A program made the position numbers and the translations under genes. Shown piece by piece: positions 53,328 to 62,362 of a DNA stretch of 64,000 nt; position 1 is the stretch's first letter; every line of letters starts with the position of its first letter. Where the stretch lies: NCBI GenBank assembly GCA_963664665.2, contig CAXXMH010000004.1, positions 930,001 to 994,000 on the forward strand, given 5' to 3'. This DNA comes from Bin55 sp963664665. Lineage in GTDB: Bacteria; Pseudomonadota; Gammaproteobacteria; Pseudomonadales; Azotimanducaceae. A model generated the notes under the pieces. The model searched no databases. It had not been told where the DNA came from and worked only from the letters and a program-made list of their open reading frames with translations.

Positions 53328-54326
53328 ATGTCTCAACGGTGTCGGATCGCGGTCGATCTATTAGGCGCTGAACTACCAGCGGCAGTACTCTTAGAAGGAG
53401 CTATTGCTGCCCTTGATCGTTATCCCAAGTGCGAACTTTCGATTATTTGCGATCGACATGCTCTCGAGCAAGGCACTTTCGATGACGAGCGCATCGTTCA
53501 TTGCGACCATTGGGTTCATGAACAGGATTCGCTTCGAGAGGTGCTAACGGAACGACACCCGAGTTCAATGCATATCGGCATGCACATGCTCCAGGATGGT
53601 TCGATCGACGGCTTCGTCAGTGTCGGTAGCACGGGTGCACTTATGGCACTGGGTCGCCATCTCTTGCACACCCCTGAAGGTATTGACCGCCCTGCTGTCA
53701 TAAAAGAATTCGACGGACGGCGGCGTCCGTTTTGGATGCTTGATCTCGGCGCGAATATTGTTCGAAAGCCTGAAACATTGCATCAGTTTGCGAAATTAGG
53801 CGTTGCATACGCCTGCGAGGTGGGTAGCGTTAAGAAACCGCGCGTGGCGTTGTTGAACATTGGGATTGAGTCGCGCAAAGGTCCGGCGCTTCTGCAGAAC
53901 GCGGCACACATGCTTGAGCGGACGCGTGACATGGATTTTGTTGGTTTCGTTGAACCGAACAGGATATTTGACGGGACAGCCGATGTGGTCGTGACGGATG
54001 GCTACGCTGGGAACATTGCGCTAAAGTCAGTGGAAGGTACCGTCAACTTCATCCGCGATGTATTTCTTCACGAATTAGCAGAAGATAGCGGTGAAGACGC
54101 GTCGAAACTGATCCGTAAACCCGCAAGGAAACGATTTCGCCGTCTCATGAAGAAATTAGATTCTCAACAGCATAACGGCGCGAGTTTCGTCGGCCTAAAT
54201 GGCGTAGTAGTGAAAAGTCACAACAGTACAACGAAAGCAGGAATGACTGCGGCGATTGACCAAGCTGTGCGGGAGGTCAAGTTGCGTGTACCGGACAAAA
54301 TCGAAGAATTTTTCAATAAGGAGTAA
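53328..54326 (+). CDS. plsX: Phosphate acyltransferase PlsX, divergent
   Basis: Makes acyl-phosphate from acyl-ACP for phospholipid synthesis; 332 residues. Position between rpmF and fabD and the segments SVGSTGALMAL, MLDLGANI, ALLNIGIESRKGPAL, TDGYAGNIALKSVEG and NGASFVGLNGVVVKSH identify it. The N-terminal DAMGGD of the family is replaced by DLLGAE, and SAGNTGA by SVGSTGA, so it is a divergent member whose activity is less certain. fabH, normally next, is absent. Confidence 0.88.
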   Translation: MSQRCRIAVDLLGAELPAAVLLEGAIAALDRYPKCELSIICDRHALEQGTFDDERIVHCDHWVHEQDSLREVLTERHPSSMHIGMHMLQDGSIDGFVSVGSTGALMALGRHLLHTPEGIDRPAVIKEFDGRRRPFWMLDLGANIVRKPETLHQFAKLGVAYACEVGSVKKPRVALLNIGIESRKGPALLQNAAHMLERTRDMDFVGFVEPNRIFDGTADVVVTDGYAGNIALKSVEGTVNFIRDVFLHELAEDSGEDASKLIRKPARKRFRRLMKKLDSQQHNGASFVGLNGVVVKSHNSTTKAGMTAAIDQAVREVKLRVPDKIEEFFNKE

Positions 54327-54331
54327 GTCCA

Positions 54332-55264
54332 TTGCAGATCGGATACGTGTTCCCTGGCCAAGGGGCGCAAGCTGTCGGGATGTTAGCCGACCTTCGCGAC
54401 GCCTTTTCTCATCTAGACGAACGGCTAGCTCAGGCGTCTAGCATCGTCGACGAAGATCTGGTGTCGCTGGTAACGCACGGACCCGAGGAGCGCCTAAACC
54501 AGACAGAGATCACGCAACCTGTCATGCTTGCGACGTCCGTCGCACTATTCGAGGTGTGGCGGGAGTCAGGCGGTGCCGCGCCAAGCGCAGTCGCAGGTCA
54601 TAGTCTTGGCGAATATTCCGCGCTAACTGCTGCGGGCGTTTTTAACTTCGGCGATGCGATTAAGTTAGTGCATGAACGCGGCAAGCTCATGCAAGCGGCC
54701 GTACCGAGCGGAGAAGGTGCGATGGCGGCAGTGCTGGGTGTTGAATTAGATGAATTACGTGCGATTTGCAATGACGTCGACGGCGTAGTCACGCCAGCGA
54801 ACATTAATTCGCCTGGTCAAGTCGTGATAGCAGGCGCCGCGAAGTCAGTTCAGGAAGTCGTTGAGCGTGTACTCGCCGAAGGCGACAAACGAAAACGTGT
54901 GGTACCTCTCGATGTAAGTGTGCCTTCGCACTGTGAATTGATGAAACCGGCGGCTGACGGTGTAGAGCAGCTGCTAGCGAGCACGGATATGCGAGACCCC
55001 TCATGCCCGATCTTTCAAAACGTGGATGCGACGGCAACGACGAGTGCTGATGAGATTCGTGACCGTCTGATCCGCCAGTTGACGAATCCCGTGCGGTGGG
55101 CTGACTGCGTGGCTGCAATGATGTCGAGTGGTTGCGAAGCGTTGGTCGAGTGCGGTCCGGGCAAGGTCCTGTCGGGACTCGCCCGTCGAATCGATCGTCG
55201 GATGAACTGCAAACCGATAAGTACGCTTGAGGATTTCAATGATGTTCTCGGAGCGGTTGCGTAG
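54332..55264 (+). CDS. fabD: Malonyl-CoA:ACP transacylase
   Basis: Loads malonyl groups on acyl carrier protein, 310 residues. FPGQGAQAVGM at the N-terminus, active-site Ser in VAGHSLGEYSA (about 88-98), and the His in VPSHCELM. The start is TTG at 54332 behind an AAGGAG at 54318-54323; no ATG is available in this position. Stop TAG and the fabG GTG overlap by one base. Confidence 0.95.
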   Translation: MQIGYVFPGQGAQAVGMLADLRDAFSHLDERLAQASSIVDEDLVSLVTHGPEERLNQTEITQPVMLATSVALFEVWRESGGAAPSAVAGHSLGEYSALTAAGVFNFGDAIKLVHERGKLMQAAVPSGEGAMAAVLGVELDELRAICNDVDGVVTPANINSPGQVVIAGAAKSVQEVVERVLAEGDKRKRVVPLDVSVPSHCELMKPAADGVEQLLASTDMRDPSCPIFQNVDATATTSADEIRDRLIRQLTNPVRWADCVAAMMSSGCEALVECGPGKVLSGLARRIDRRMNCKPISTLEDFNDVLGAVA

Positions 55265-55989
55265 TGGCTGATCGAGTTGCGCTAGTGACGGGAGCTAGTC
55301 GAGGAATTGGTGCGGCGATTGCGTCGCGCTTGGCACGCGACGGAAACTACGTGTTCGGTACTGCCACCTCCAGTGAAGGAGTCGATCGCGTCAGTGCAGT
55401 ACTTGGTGATCGCGGGATTGGAATTCAGCTGCGATTAGAGGAACCGGATTCAGTCGCTGCGGCGTTCGAAGAGATTACGAGCGAACGAAACGTTTCGATT
55501 TTGGTCAACAACGCGGGTATCACGAAGGACAACCTCTTTTTAAGAATGTCCGACGACGATTGGCTCGAAGTGATTAATACAAACTTGGTGTCGCTACATC
55601 GAATTTGCAAGCCGTTTCTGCGCAGCATGATGCGTGAGCGTTGGGGTCGAATCATTAACGTGGGGTCCGTAGTCGGGCGTATGGGAAATCCGGGTCAAGC
55701 GAACTACGCCGCTGCAAAGGCTGGTATCGAGGGATTTACGAGAAGTCTGGCACAGGAATTAGGCAGTAGAGGAATCACTGTGAATTGTGTCTCACCTGGA
55801 TTCATCAACACGGACATGACAGCAGAATTGCCGGAGAAGGCGATAGAACAGTTAGTATCGCGCATACCACTTGGTCGTGTCGGCTCACCAAATGAGGTCG
55901 CGGACGTGGTAGCGTTTATTGCCGGTGACGAGAGCTCGTACATTACAGGGCAGACGATCGCCGTAAATGGCGGTATGTTGTCGTACTAA
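55264..55989 (+). CDS. fabG: 3-oxoacyl-ACP reductase
   Basis: NADPH-dependent SDR of fatty-acid elongation, 241 residues. VALVTGASRGIGAAI at the N-terminus, NNAGITKDNL (about 81-90), catalytic INVGSVVG and YAAAKAG (about 149-155), and the C-terminal ITGQTIAVNGGM. GTG start at 55264. The 190 bp to acpP probably include an acpP promoter. Confidence 0.95.
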   Translation: MADRVALVTGASRGIGAAIASRLARDGNYVFGTATSSEGVDRVSAVLGDRGIGIQLRLEEPDSVAAAFEEITSERNVSILVNNAGITKDNLFLRMSDDDWLEVINTNLVSLHRICKPFLRSMMRERWGRIINVGSVVGRMGNPGQANYAAAKAGIEGFTRSLAQELGSRGITVNCVSPGFINTDMTAELPEKAIEQLVSRIPLGRVGSPNEVADVVAFIAGDESSYITGQTIAVNGGMLSY

Positions 55990-56096
55990 CGACGAACCTG
56001 AGTACGACGTGACTGGGTAGCGATTGTTCCATATCGCCCGGGAAGCGTCACTGATAAAATACCCGTCTAATTGGACTGCGCGCTTCGCTCAGTCTT

Positions 56097-56126
56097 TTGT
56101 TCACACGACGTTAACCGTACTATAGG
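56097..56126 (+). promoter_or_regulatory. Putative promoter upstream of acpP
   Basis: TTGTTC (56097-56102) and TATAGG (56121-56126) at 18-bp spacing form a moderate sigma-70 match in the fabG-acpP gap. A separate acpP promoter would fit the high demand for ACP. Match is imperfect. Confidence 0.35.
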
Positions 56127-56179
56127 TGTCATCTAAACGAGCGTCGTACAAGTCCTTGGCTATGGAGTGAATTCAACCC

Positions 56180-56422
56180 ATGAGTTCATTAATGGAACGC
56201 ATCAAAAGCATTGTGGCTAAGCAGCTGAAAGTCGAAATCGACGAAATCAAGGACGAGTCGTCGCTTGAGGAAGACCTTGGCGCTGATTCGTTAGATCGCG
56301 TAGAACTCGTGATGGCATTCGAAGAGGAATTCCAGATCGAAATTGTCGATGAGGACGCAGAGAATATCACCACGGTCGCTGAAGCACACAACTACATCAA
56401 GAGTGTTGTGGGCGACGAATAG
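56180..56422 (+). CDS. acpP: Acyl carrier protein
   Basis: Small acidic carrier of acyl chains, 80 residues. Phosphopantetheine is attached to the Ser of LGADSLDRVELVMAFEEEF (about 35-53). Helix pattern and acidity are standard. A perfectly clear ORF on the opposite strand is a shadow of its codon bias. Confidence 0.97.
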   Translation: MSSLMERIKSIVAKQLKVEIDEIKDESSLEEDLGADSLDRVELVMAFEEEFQIEIVDEDAENITTVAEAHNYIKSVVGDE

Positions 56423-56485
56423 AGCGACTTTTCGCGGTATGTCCCACACCTATAGACATAACGAATCTGGTTAGTAGAACCGTCA

Positions 56486-57718
56486 ATGAGTAAACGTCGC
56501 GTCGTCGTGACAGGCGTAGGCCTCATCACCCCGATTGGCTTGGATACGACGACGTCGTGGAAGAGTGCATTGGATGGGGTAAGCGGCGGCAATCGGCTCG
56601 ATTCGTTCGACGCCAGCGCCCATCGTGTGCAAATCGGCGCAAGTCTCAAGGGATTCGACGTCAGTCAATACATGGATCCACGCGAGGCTCGCCGTCTCGA
56701 CCCGTTCCTGCAGATTGGGATGGCGGTTGTCGACCAAGCCGTGGAGAACGCCGGAATCGGTGACGCGCCCGATCCTGATCGGATTGGTGTCGCAATGGGT
56801 TCAGGCATTGGCGGTATCAAGACGATCGAAGACACCCACTCCGTATTAGAAGAACGCGGTCCTAGACGAGTTTCGCCGTTCTTCGTACCTTCGAGCGTTA
56901 TAAACATGATCGCGGGTAACGCGTCAATCAAGCACGGCTTTTTAGGTCCCAACATCGCGATCGTGACTGCGTGTACCACTGGCACACACAATATCGGTTA
57001 TGGTGCCCGCATGATTCAATACGGTGAAGCGGACGCGATGGTCGTTGGCGGGTCGGAGTGGTCCACGACGCCATTGACCGTAGCTGGATTTGCATCCATG
57101 CGTGCGTTGTCCATGCGAAACGATGAACCAGAGAAAGCAAGCCGCCCCTGGGATTTAGATCGAGATGGGTTCCTATTAGGCGATGGAGCCGGTGCGCTTG
57201 TTATCGAGGAATACGAACACGCGAAGCGTCGTGATGCCGACATCCTCTGTGAACTTAAAGGATTTGGTGTGAGCGCCGATGCCTATCACATCACAAGTCC
57301 GCCTGATAGCGGTCAGGGTGCTGTTGCTGCTATGCGGAACGCATTGAATGATGCTGAAGTCGCCCCAGCAGACATACAGTACGTCAATGCGCACGGCACG
57401 TCAACGCTTCAAGGTGACATTGCCGAAACAGTTGCGATAAAAGCAGTATTTGGTGAAGATACCCAGGTCGCTGTGAGCTCGTCGAAATCCATGATCGGCC
57501 ATCTCCTGGGTGCCGCTGGCGCGGTAGAGGCAGGCTTCTGTGCACTTTCGATTCGAGACCAGCGAATCCATCCTACGATAAACCTAGACAATCCCGATCC
57601 GGCGTGCGACTTGGATTACGTTCCACATAACGCCCGAGATATCCAACTTGATCATGTTCTTTCGAATTCGTTTGGATTCGGAGGCACAAATGGCAGTCTA
57701 ATTTTTAGTCGAGTTTAG
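56486..57718 (+). CDS. fabF: Beta-ketoacyl-ACP synthase II
   Basis: Condensing enzyme for chain elongation, 410 residues. Catalytic Cys in VTACTTGTHNIGYG (about 160-175), the first His in NAHGTST and the second in MIGHLLGAAGAVEAG. A closing SFGFGGTNGSLIFSRV is standard. It follows acpP by 63 bp. pabC, often next in this block, is not present. Confidence 0.96.
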   Translation: MSKRRVVVTGVGLITPIGLDTTTSWKSALDGVSGGNRLDSFDASAHRVQIGASLKGFDVSQYMDPREARRLDPFLQIGMAVVDQAVENAGIGDAPDPDRIGVAMGSGIGGIKTIEDTHSVLEERGPRRVSPFFVPSSVINMIAGNASIKHGFLGPNIAIVTACTTGTHNIGYGARMIQYGEADAMVVGGSEWSTTPLTVAGFASMRALSMRNDEPEKASRPWDLDRDGFLLGDGAGALVIEEYEHAKRRDADILCELKGFGVSADAYHITSPPDSGQGAVAAMRNALNDAEVAPADIQYVNAHGTSTLQGDIAETVAIKAVFGEDTQVAVSSSKSMIGHLLGAAGAVEAGFCALSIRDQRIHPTINLDNPDPACDLDYVPHNARDIQLDHVLSNSFGFGGTNGSLIFSRV

Positions 57719-57730
57719 CCTCTTTCTGAT

Positions 57731-58729
57731 ATGCGGTGGATTGTGCTCGCCGCGGCGCTATTAATACTGGCAGCTAGCGGTGCTGCAATATACGGTTACC
57801 GTTATGTGAGTGTTGTTTCACATACGTTGACTGAACCAGTCGACATTCTGATTCAGCACGGCGACACACTTGAAACTGTGGCCAACGAACTCGAAGAAAC
57901 CGGCGTCATAAGACTAGCGTGGCCGTTTGCGTGGCTCGCGCGATACCTCGAAAAAAGTGAGAAAATCAAAGCGGGAGAATATCGCTTTGAAGGTGAAATT
58001 TCACTAACTGGCGTACTCGACAAGCTGGTTGAAGGTTCTGTCATCACATACTCGGTACAGCTACGGGAAGGTGCAAGACTTGAGGAATATCTCGTCTTAC
58101 TGCGAGATACCGAAAAGTTAGTAAACGACCTCGATGGCGTAACCCCCATGAACATCGTGGATCAACTGCAACTTAGAACGACAGCGACCCACGGTGAAGG
58201 GTTGTTCTATCCAGATACCTATCAATACCGTCGTGGTGAATCAGCATCTTCGGTTCTACGGAGTGCGTTTGATCTGATGAATCAGGAACTAAGCCTCGCG
58301 TGGTTCAGTGCCTCAGACGACATTCAGGTCGCTACAAAGTACGAGCTGCTGACTGTCGCTTCACTCGTCGAACGTGAGTCGCATATTCAGGCTGATCGTG
58401 TTCGCGTCTCGGGTGTCATCCATCGAAGGCTAGCGCTTGATATGTATCTGCAGATCGATCCGACCGTGATTTACGCGCTCGGGGAGGATTTTCGTGGACG
58501 TCTTCGTCGGAGTGACTTACGAATGGATAGTCCGTATAACACCTATCGGGTGAAAGGTCTACCACCTACCCCAATTTGTGCAGCGAGTCGGGAAGCAATA
58601 AGGGCAGCGGCAAATCCAGCGCCAGGTAAAGAGCTGTTCTTTGTATCAAGAGGCGATGGGACGAGCCAATTCAGTGAAACACTCAGTGAACACAATCAAG
58701 CCGTTGCACGTTACATACGGAATCGGTAG
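57731..58729 (+). CDS. mltG: Endolytic murein transglycosylase MltG
   Basis: Membrane-anchored lytic transglycosylase that cuts nascent glycan strands, 332 residues. One N-terminal membrane helix (about 3-25), a LysM-like N-terminal part, and the YceG domain with catalytic Glu in TVASLVERESHIQADR (about 215-232), LQIDPTVIYALGEDF and YNTYRVKGLPPTPI. It starts 12 bp after fabF. tmk follows, as in E. coli. Confidence 0.94.
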   Translation: MRWIVLAAALLILAASGAAIYGYRYVSVVSHTLTEPVDILIQHGDTLETVANELEETGVIRLAWPFAWLARYLEKSEKIKAGEYRFEGEISLTGVLDKLVEGSVITYSVQLREGARLEEYLVLLRDTEKLVNDLDGVTPMNIVDQLQLRTTATHGEGLFYPDTYQYRRGESASSVLRSAFDLMNQELSLAWFSASDDIQVATKYELLTVASLVERESHIQADRVRVSGVIHRRLALDMYLQIDPTVIYALGEDFRGRLRRSDLRMDSPYNTYRVKGLPPTPICAASREAIRAAANPAPGKELFFVSRGDGTSQFSETLSEHNQAVARYIRNR

Positions 58730-58776
58730 TGCTTGCCATCGGGCTGTGTTGCTCAGTACCATAGATTGATGTTCGA

Positions 58777-59409
58777 GTGAAAGGCCGGTTTATCACCTTC
58801 GAAGGAGTAGAAGGCAGCGGGAAGAGCACGAATATCGCACGGGCCGCGGACTACCTTCACGAAAACGGAGTAAAAACTCTCGTCACGCATGAACCCGGTC
58901 GAACGAAGATCGGCGAGGAATTGCGTCGTGTGCTACTCCGGACACGGGATGAGACCCTGATGCCGATGACGGAGCTTTTTCTGATGTTCGCTTCGCGGAC
59001 GCAGTTGCTTGAAGAAGTCATCATCCCCGCGCTTAAGGACGGTACATGGGTGCTTTGCGATCGGTACGTGGACTCTTCGATTGCGTATCAGGGTGGTGGT
59101 CGCGAGCTAGGTGTCGACTGCGTGATGTCCCTCGTCCACGCTATGGGTGATCTGTACATAAAACCGGACTTGACGGTCCTGCTTGATCTACCTTCTGACA
59201 TGATTCCACATCGGTTGGCAGATCGTACTCTCGATCGCTTTGAGAGCGAGGATAGATCGTTCTTTGAACGAATTAGAGAAACATACTTATCGCTTGCTAG
59301 CGAAGAATCACGCATTCACGTGATTAATGCGACACGATCAATCAACGAGATTCAGCAGAACGTTACCGAACTCTTGGAAGGATTAGTTCGGGAATCAACG
59401 AACACGTGA
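58777..59409 (+). CDS. tmk: Thymidylate kinase
   Basis: Phosphorylates dTMP to dTDP, 210 residues. P-loop FEGVEGSGKST (about 8-18), DRY motif CDRYVDSSIAYQG (about 88-100), and a LID region around DRFESEDRSFFERIRETY. GTG start at 58777. Its end overlaps holB by 4 bp. Confidence 0.95.
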   Translation: MKGRFITFEGVEGSGKSTNIARAADYLHENGVKTLVTHEPGRTKIGEELRRVLLRTRDETLMPMTELFLMFASRTQLLEEVIIPALKDGTWVLCDRYVDSSIAYQGGGRELGVDCVMSLVHAMGDLYIKPDLTVLLDLPSDMIPHRLADRTLDRFESEDRSFFERIRETYLSLASEESRIHVINATRSINEIQQNVTELLEGLVRESTNT

Positions 59410-60296
59410 CTACGGCTCCGCTGTCACCTTGGCTACAAACCGTGTACGACGCCATCGAACACAGCATAGAGTCGGTACGACTTCCACACGCTATTCTCCT
59501 TGAATCACCACCCGGCTGGGGTGTGTCTGAGCTTGCGGACCGTGTGGCAACGTTGTTGTTAGATGTGGAACCAAGCTTTGACCTGGACCGCCATTTGGAC
59601 TATTTTCACATCGGGATTGAGGGTCGAGCAAGTTTGATCTCGATTAACCAAGTCCGGGATGCAATCGATTTCTTAAGCACCACCACCCGAGAAGGTGATC
59701 GGAAGTTAGTACTAATCGATCAAGCAGACAAATTAAGTATTCCGGCGTCGCAAGCGCTACTGAAAGTCTTAGAAGAACCGCCCGCAAACAAGCACCTGCT
59801 GTTGGTTACGACGAACAGCGCAGTACTGTTACCCACGATCCGCAGTCGTTGTATGAAATTCGTGGTTCAGAGCGGGTCCGACGAGCAGGTTTCAGAATTC
59901 CTTGAGAATCGATTTGACGGAGCAACGGATCTTTCCGATTTCCTCATGGATTACGGCGGCGCGCCGTATGCCGCGCACGCAGCGTATCAGCAAAAACGCC
60001 TTAATTTGACCGCAGCGCTATCTCAATTTGCGAGAAAACAAACGTCGTTGACTGCGCTCGCTCGAGAACTGAGAAGCGAAGAGGCAGACGATATATTGCT
60101 GCGATGGCAGTACGTCACGCTGCGATTAGCGCGCAACAGTGCCATCGTTTCTCCAGTTGCGATGTTCTATGATGAATTGAGTGATGTGCGGCGACAGTTT
60201 CGAGAGGTGCCTGGGCTTGATCGGGAACGTCAGATGTTGCGTCTGTTAATCAAGTGGCAGGCATTGCTGAAGCGACATCAGCGTTTGCGGCGTTGA
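59406..60296 (+). CDS. holB: DNA polymerase III subunit delta'
   Basis: Clamp-loader subunit, 296 residues. The family pattern is ISINQVRDAIDFL, KLVLIDQADKLSIPASQALLKVLEEPPANKHLLLVTTNSAVLLPTIRSRCM (about 95-165). The Walker A region (ESPPGWGVSELA) is degenerate, as normal for delta'. The four-cysteine zinc module usual in gammaproteobacterial HolB is not seen; the sequence passes directly from ATLLLDVEPSF to DYFHIG. GTG start overlapping tmk. Convergent with the interrupted pepQ, overlapping its end by 47 bp. Confidence 0.88.
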   Translation: MTTAPLSPWLQTVYDAIEHSIESVRLPHAILLESPPGWGVSELADRVATLLLDVEPSFDLDRHLDYFHIGIEGRASLISINQVRDAIDFLSTTTREGDRKLVLIDQADKLSIPASQALLKVLEEPPANKHLLLVTTNSAVLLPTIRSRCMKFVVQSGSDEQVSEFLENRFDGATDLSDFLMDYGGAPYAAHAAYQQKRLNLTAALSQFARKQTSLTALARELRSEEADDILLRWQYVTLRLARNSAIVSPVAMFYDELSDVRRQFREVPGLDRERQMLRLLIKWQALLKRHQRLRR

Positions 60297-60707
60297 ATGC
60301 TTCGCGCGTCAGATTAACCGCACCGTCTTCAGTAACAAAGACGTTGTCTTCAATACGAACGCCGCCGCAGTCCAGAAATCGTTCAATCTTTTCCCAGTTG
60401 AATTCATGATGACCTTGCCATCTCTTCAACAAACTAGGAATGAAGTAAATCCCTGGCTCAATGGTGAAGACCATATTTGGTTCGATGGGGCGTAATAGAC
60501 GAAGACTCTCATAACGATCGTGAGGCGGCGACTCGAAACCTCCGTCGTCCAACAATCGCCCACCGACATCGTGAGTCTGCAACCCAAGTAAATGCCCTAA
60601 GCCATGGGGAAAGAACGCATCAACCATTCTTTCTTCAAACGCTGTCGTGGACGAGCATGTCAAGAAGCTACCTTGGCAAAGGATGTTTGCGACTTTATGA
60701 CACATGC
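60250..60707 (-). pseudogene. pepQ: Xaa-Pro dipeptidase PepQ, C-terminal fragment, cut off by IS insertion
   Basis: The frame contains the C-terminal catalytic half of a PepQ/M24 peptidase: FFPHGLGHLLGLQTHDVGG (metal-ligand His), MVFTIEPGIYFIPSLL (metal-ligand Glu), and VRIEDNVFVTEDG. The N-terminal half is at 62359-63251 on the same strand beyond the IS element. Joining the two at the duplicated ATGC gives an uninterrupted frame (HESMCHKVANILCQ) and a protein of about 448 residues, matching E. coli PepQ (443). Alone it has no start or N-terminal domain. Confidence 0.95.
60704..60707. repeat. 4-bp target-site duplication, left copy
   Basis: ATGC at 60704-60707 immediately precedes the terminal GAGGCTGTTGA of the insertion sequence and is repeated at 62359-62362 after its other end. 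Confidence 0.9.
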
Positions 60708-62358
60708 GAGGCTGTTGAAAATGTCGCTTTTGGGTTGGCATTCAAGGCGATTTAAGCTAACATTTAGCTTTCGATTAGTCAACGGTACCCCCCGCCATGA
60801 TTGGAGATGTCAATCGCGCTGAGCCTGTGCTGTTTCCGCCGTCGCTGGAAGAACTGCTGCCGGACGATCACGTCGCGCGACTGTACGTACGGGTGGCGGC
60901 GCGGTTGGACTTGTCAGCGTTAGAGGCGACGTACCATGTGGATGCGGGGCGCAAGGGGTACCCGCCGGCCGTGCTGCTGGCGCTGTGGCTGTACGGTTAC
61001 ATGACCGGCGTGAACAGTTCGCGCAAGCTGGAGCAAGCGACCCATGACCGGCTGGATTTCATGTACATCGCCGGGGGTCAGCATCCGGACCACACGACGC
61101 TGGCGAACTTTCGCCGTGCGCATCGTGCGGCGTTTGAAGCGGCGGCGGCGGAATTCTTGCAGGTGCTGATCGAAGGCGGCGTGGTGCAGTTGTCCGCGAT
61201 TGCGGTTGACGGGACGAAGCTGAAGGCGTATGCGGCGCGGGAGAAATCGTTGACGGCGAAGCTGGCGCGGAAACGCATCGAGGTCTGTCAAAAGGTGATT
61301 GCGCGCTTGTCCGAACAGGCGGACCGCCATGACGCTGAAGGCGCGGATGCCAACGTTCATGCGGTCGGTGCCGCCGTTGACGATGACGTCTTGACGCGGC
61401 TGCTGGTGGACGTCAAGCGCTACGAGGCGATGGCGGCAAAACTGGATGCGGCGGACGCCGCTGCGCTGGCGGCCGAACAAGCCGCTTACGACAAGCTGCA
61501 GGCGGCCCGCGACGCGCATGAAAAAGCCCATGGCGCGAAGCCCCGGGGTGCGCCGCCGAAGCCGCCAGGGGATGCGCCCAAGCAGGCGGCGCGAGAACAC
61601 TTGACCGACCCCGATTCGCAGCTGATGAAGACCCGTGACGGGATCATGCCGGCGTACAACGCGCAAGCGGGCGTCGACGTGGACACGCAGCTCATCGTGA
61701 CGTCGGGCGTGACCGACGCGCCGACCGACCACGGTCAGATCGTGCCGACGCTGGATGCGCTCGAAGCGTTGCCCACCGTCGAGCCAGACGTGGCGGCTGC
61801 CGCCGCGGATGACGAAGACGGTCGCATGAACCTGTTGGCGGACGCGGGTTACTACAGCGACGACAATGTTCGGGCGTGCGAGAAAGGCGGCGTCAAGGCC
61901 TATATCGCCACCGGCAAAAACGGGCGGGCACAACCACCGAAAGGGTCTTGTTCGCAAGCGGTCGAGACCATGGTGGCACGGATGCAGGACGTGGTCGGCC
62001 AGGCCCTGTATCGCAAGCGCAAGAGCACGGTCGAAACGACGTTCGGCTGCATCAAGGACGCGATGGGATTTCGGTATCCGAAGATGCGCGGTCTCGCCGG
62101 CGTTCAAACCGAGTGGCAGCTGGCGTGTCTGGCGTGGAACGTCAAACGCTTGTACAGTTTAGGTAGGGAAAGTCTATTCTGAATGCGGAGAAACGCGAAA
62201 ACCACCTCAAAGTGGATGCAATATGGCTGGTTTCGGTGACTTTGAGCGTTTAATTTCGGTCGAATCCGGCTTGACCGGCGCACCGACACCGATCGGGCCG
62301 ATTAAATGCGATCGCGAGCGAAAAACGCCGCAAAACCGAGTCGAAAATCAACAGCCTC
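60708..62358 (+). mobile_element. IS1182-family insertion sequence, 1651 bp, complete
   Basis: Boundaries are set by an 11-bp terminal inverted repeat: GAGGCTGTTGA (60708-60718) and its exact complement TCAACAGCCTC (62348-62358). Past the 11 bases the ends are only partly similar. It is flanked by a 4-bp direct repeat (ATGC). It carries one DDE transposase. Its composition is strongly GC-rich compared with the surrounding genes, showing arrival from a different background. The insertion splits pepQ. Confidence 0.93.
60797..62182 (+). CDS. IS1182-family DDE transposase
   Basis: Transposase of 461 residues. N-terminal DNA-binding region (LLPDDHVARLYVRVAARL and ARKG.PPAVLLALWLYGYMTG), then the catalytic acids: Asp in AVDGTKLKA (about 132), Asp in LLADAGYYSDDN (about 340) and Glu in KSTVETTFGCIKDAMGFRY (about 410). 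A long Ala/Lys-rich insert (about 195-275) separates the first two. No frameshift is visible, so it is probably active. GC-rich codons give long shadow frames on the other strand. Confidence 0.95.
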   Translation: MIGDVNRAEPVLFPPSLEELLPDDHVARLYVRVAARLDLSALEATYHVDAGRKGYPPAVLLALWLYGYMTGVNSSRKLEQATHDRLDFMYIAGGQHPDHTTLANFRRAHRAAFEAAAAEFLQVLIEGGVVQLSAIAVDGTKLKAYAAREKSLTAKLARKRIEVCQKVIARLSEQADRHDAEGADANVHAVGAAVDDDVLTRLLVDVKRYEAMAAKLDAADAAALAAEQAAYDKLQAARDAHEKAHGAKPRGAPPKPPGDAPKQAAREHLTDPDSQLMKTRDGIMPAYNAQAGVDVDTQLIVTSGVTDAPTDHGQIVPTLDALEALPTVEPDVAAAAADDEDGRMNLLADAGYYSDDNVRACEKGGVKAYIATGKNGRAQPPKGSCSQAVETMVARMQDVVGQALYRKRKSTVETTFGCIKDAMGFRYPKMRGLAGVQTEWQLACLAWNVKRLYSLGRESLF

Positions 62359-62362
62359 ATGC
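62359..62362. repeat. 4-bp target-site duplication, right copy
   Basis: ATGC at 62359-62362 follows the IS end and matches 60704-60707. One copy is retained in the reconstructed pepQ. Confidence 0.9.

Noticed and set aside
60920..62107. 395-codon minus-strand open frame opposite the transposase gene
   Set aside because: It is fully antisense to the IS1182 transposase and arises from its GC-rich codon use. It shows no family similarity.
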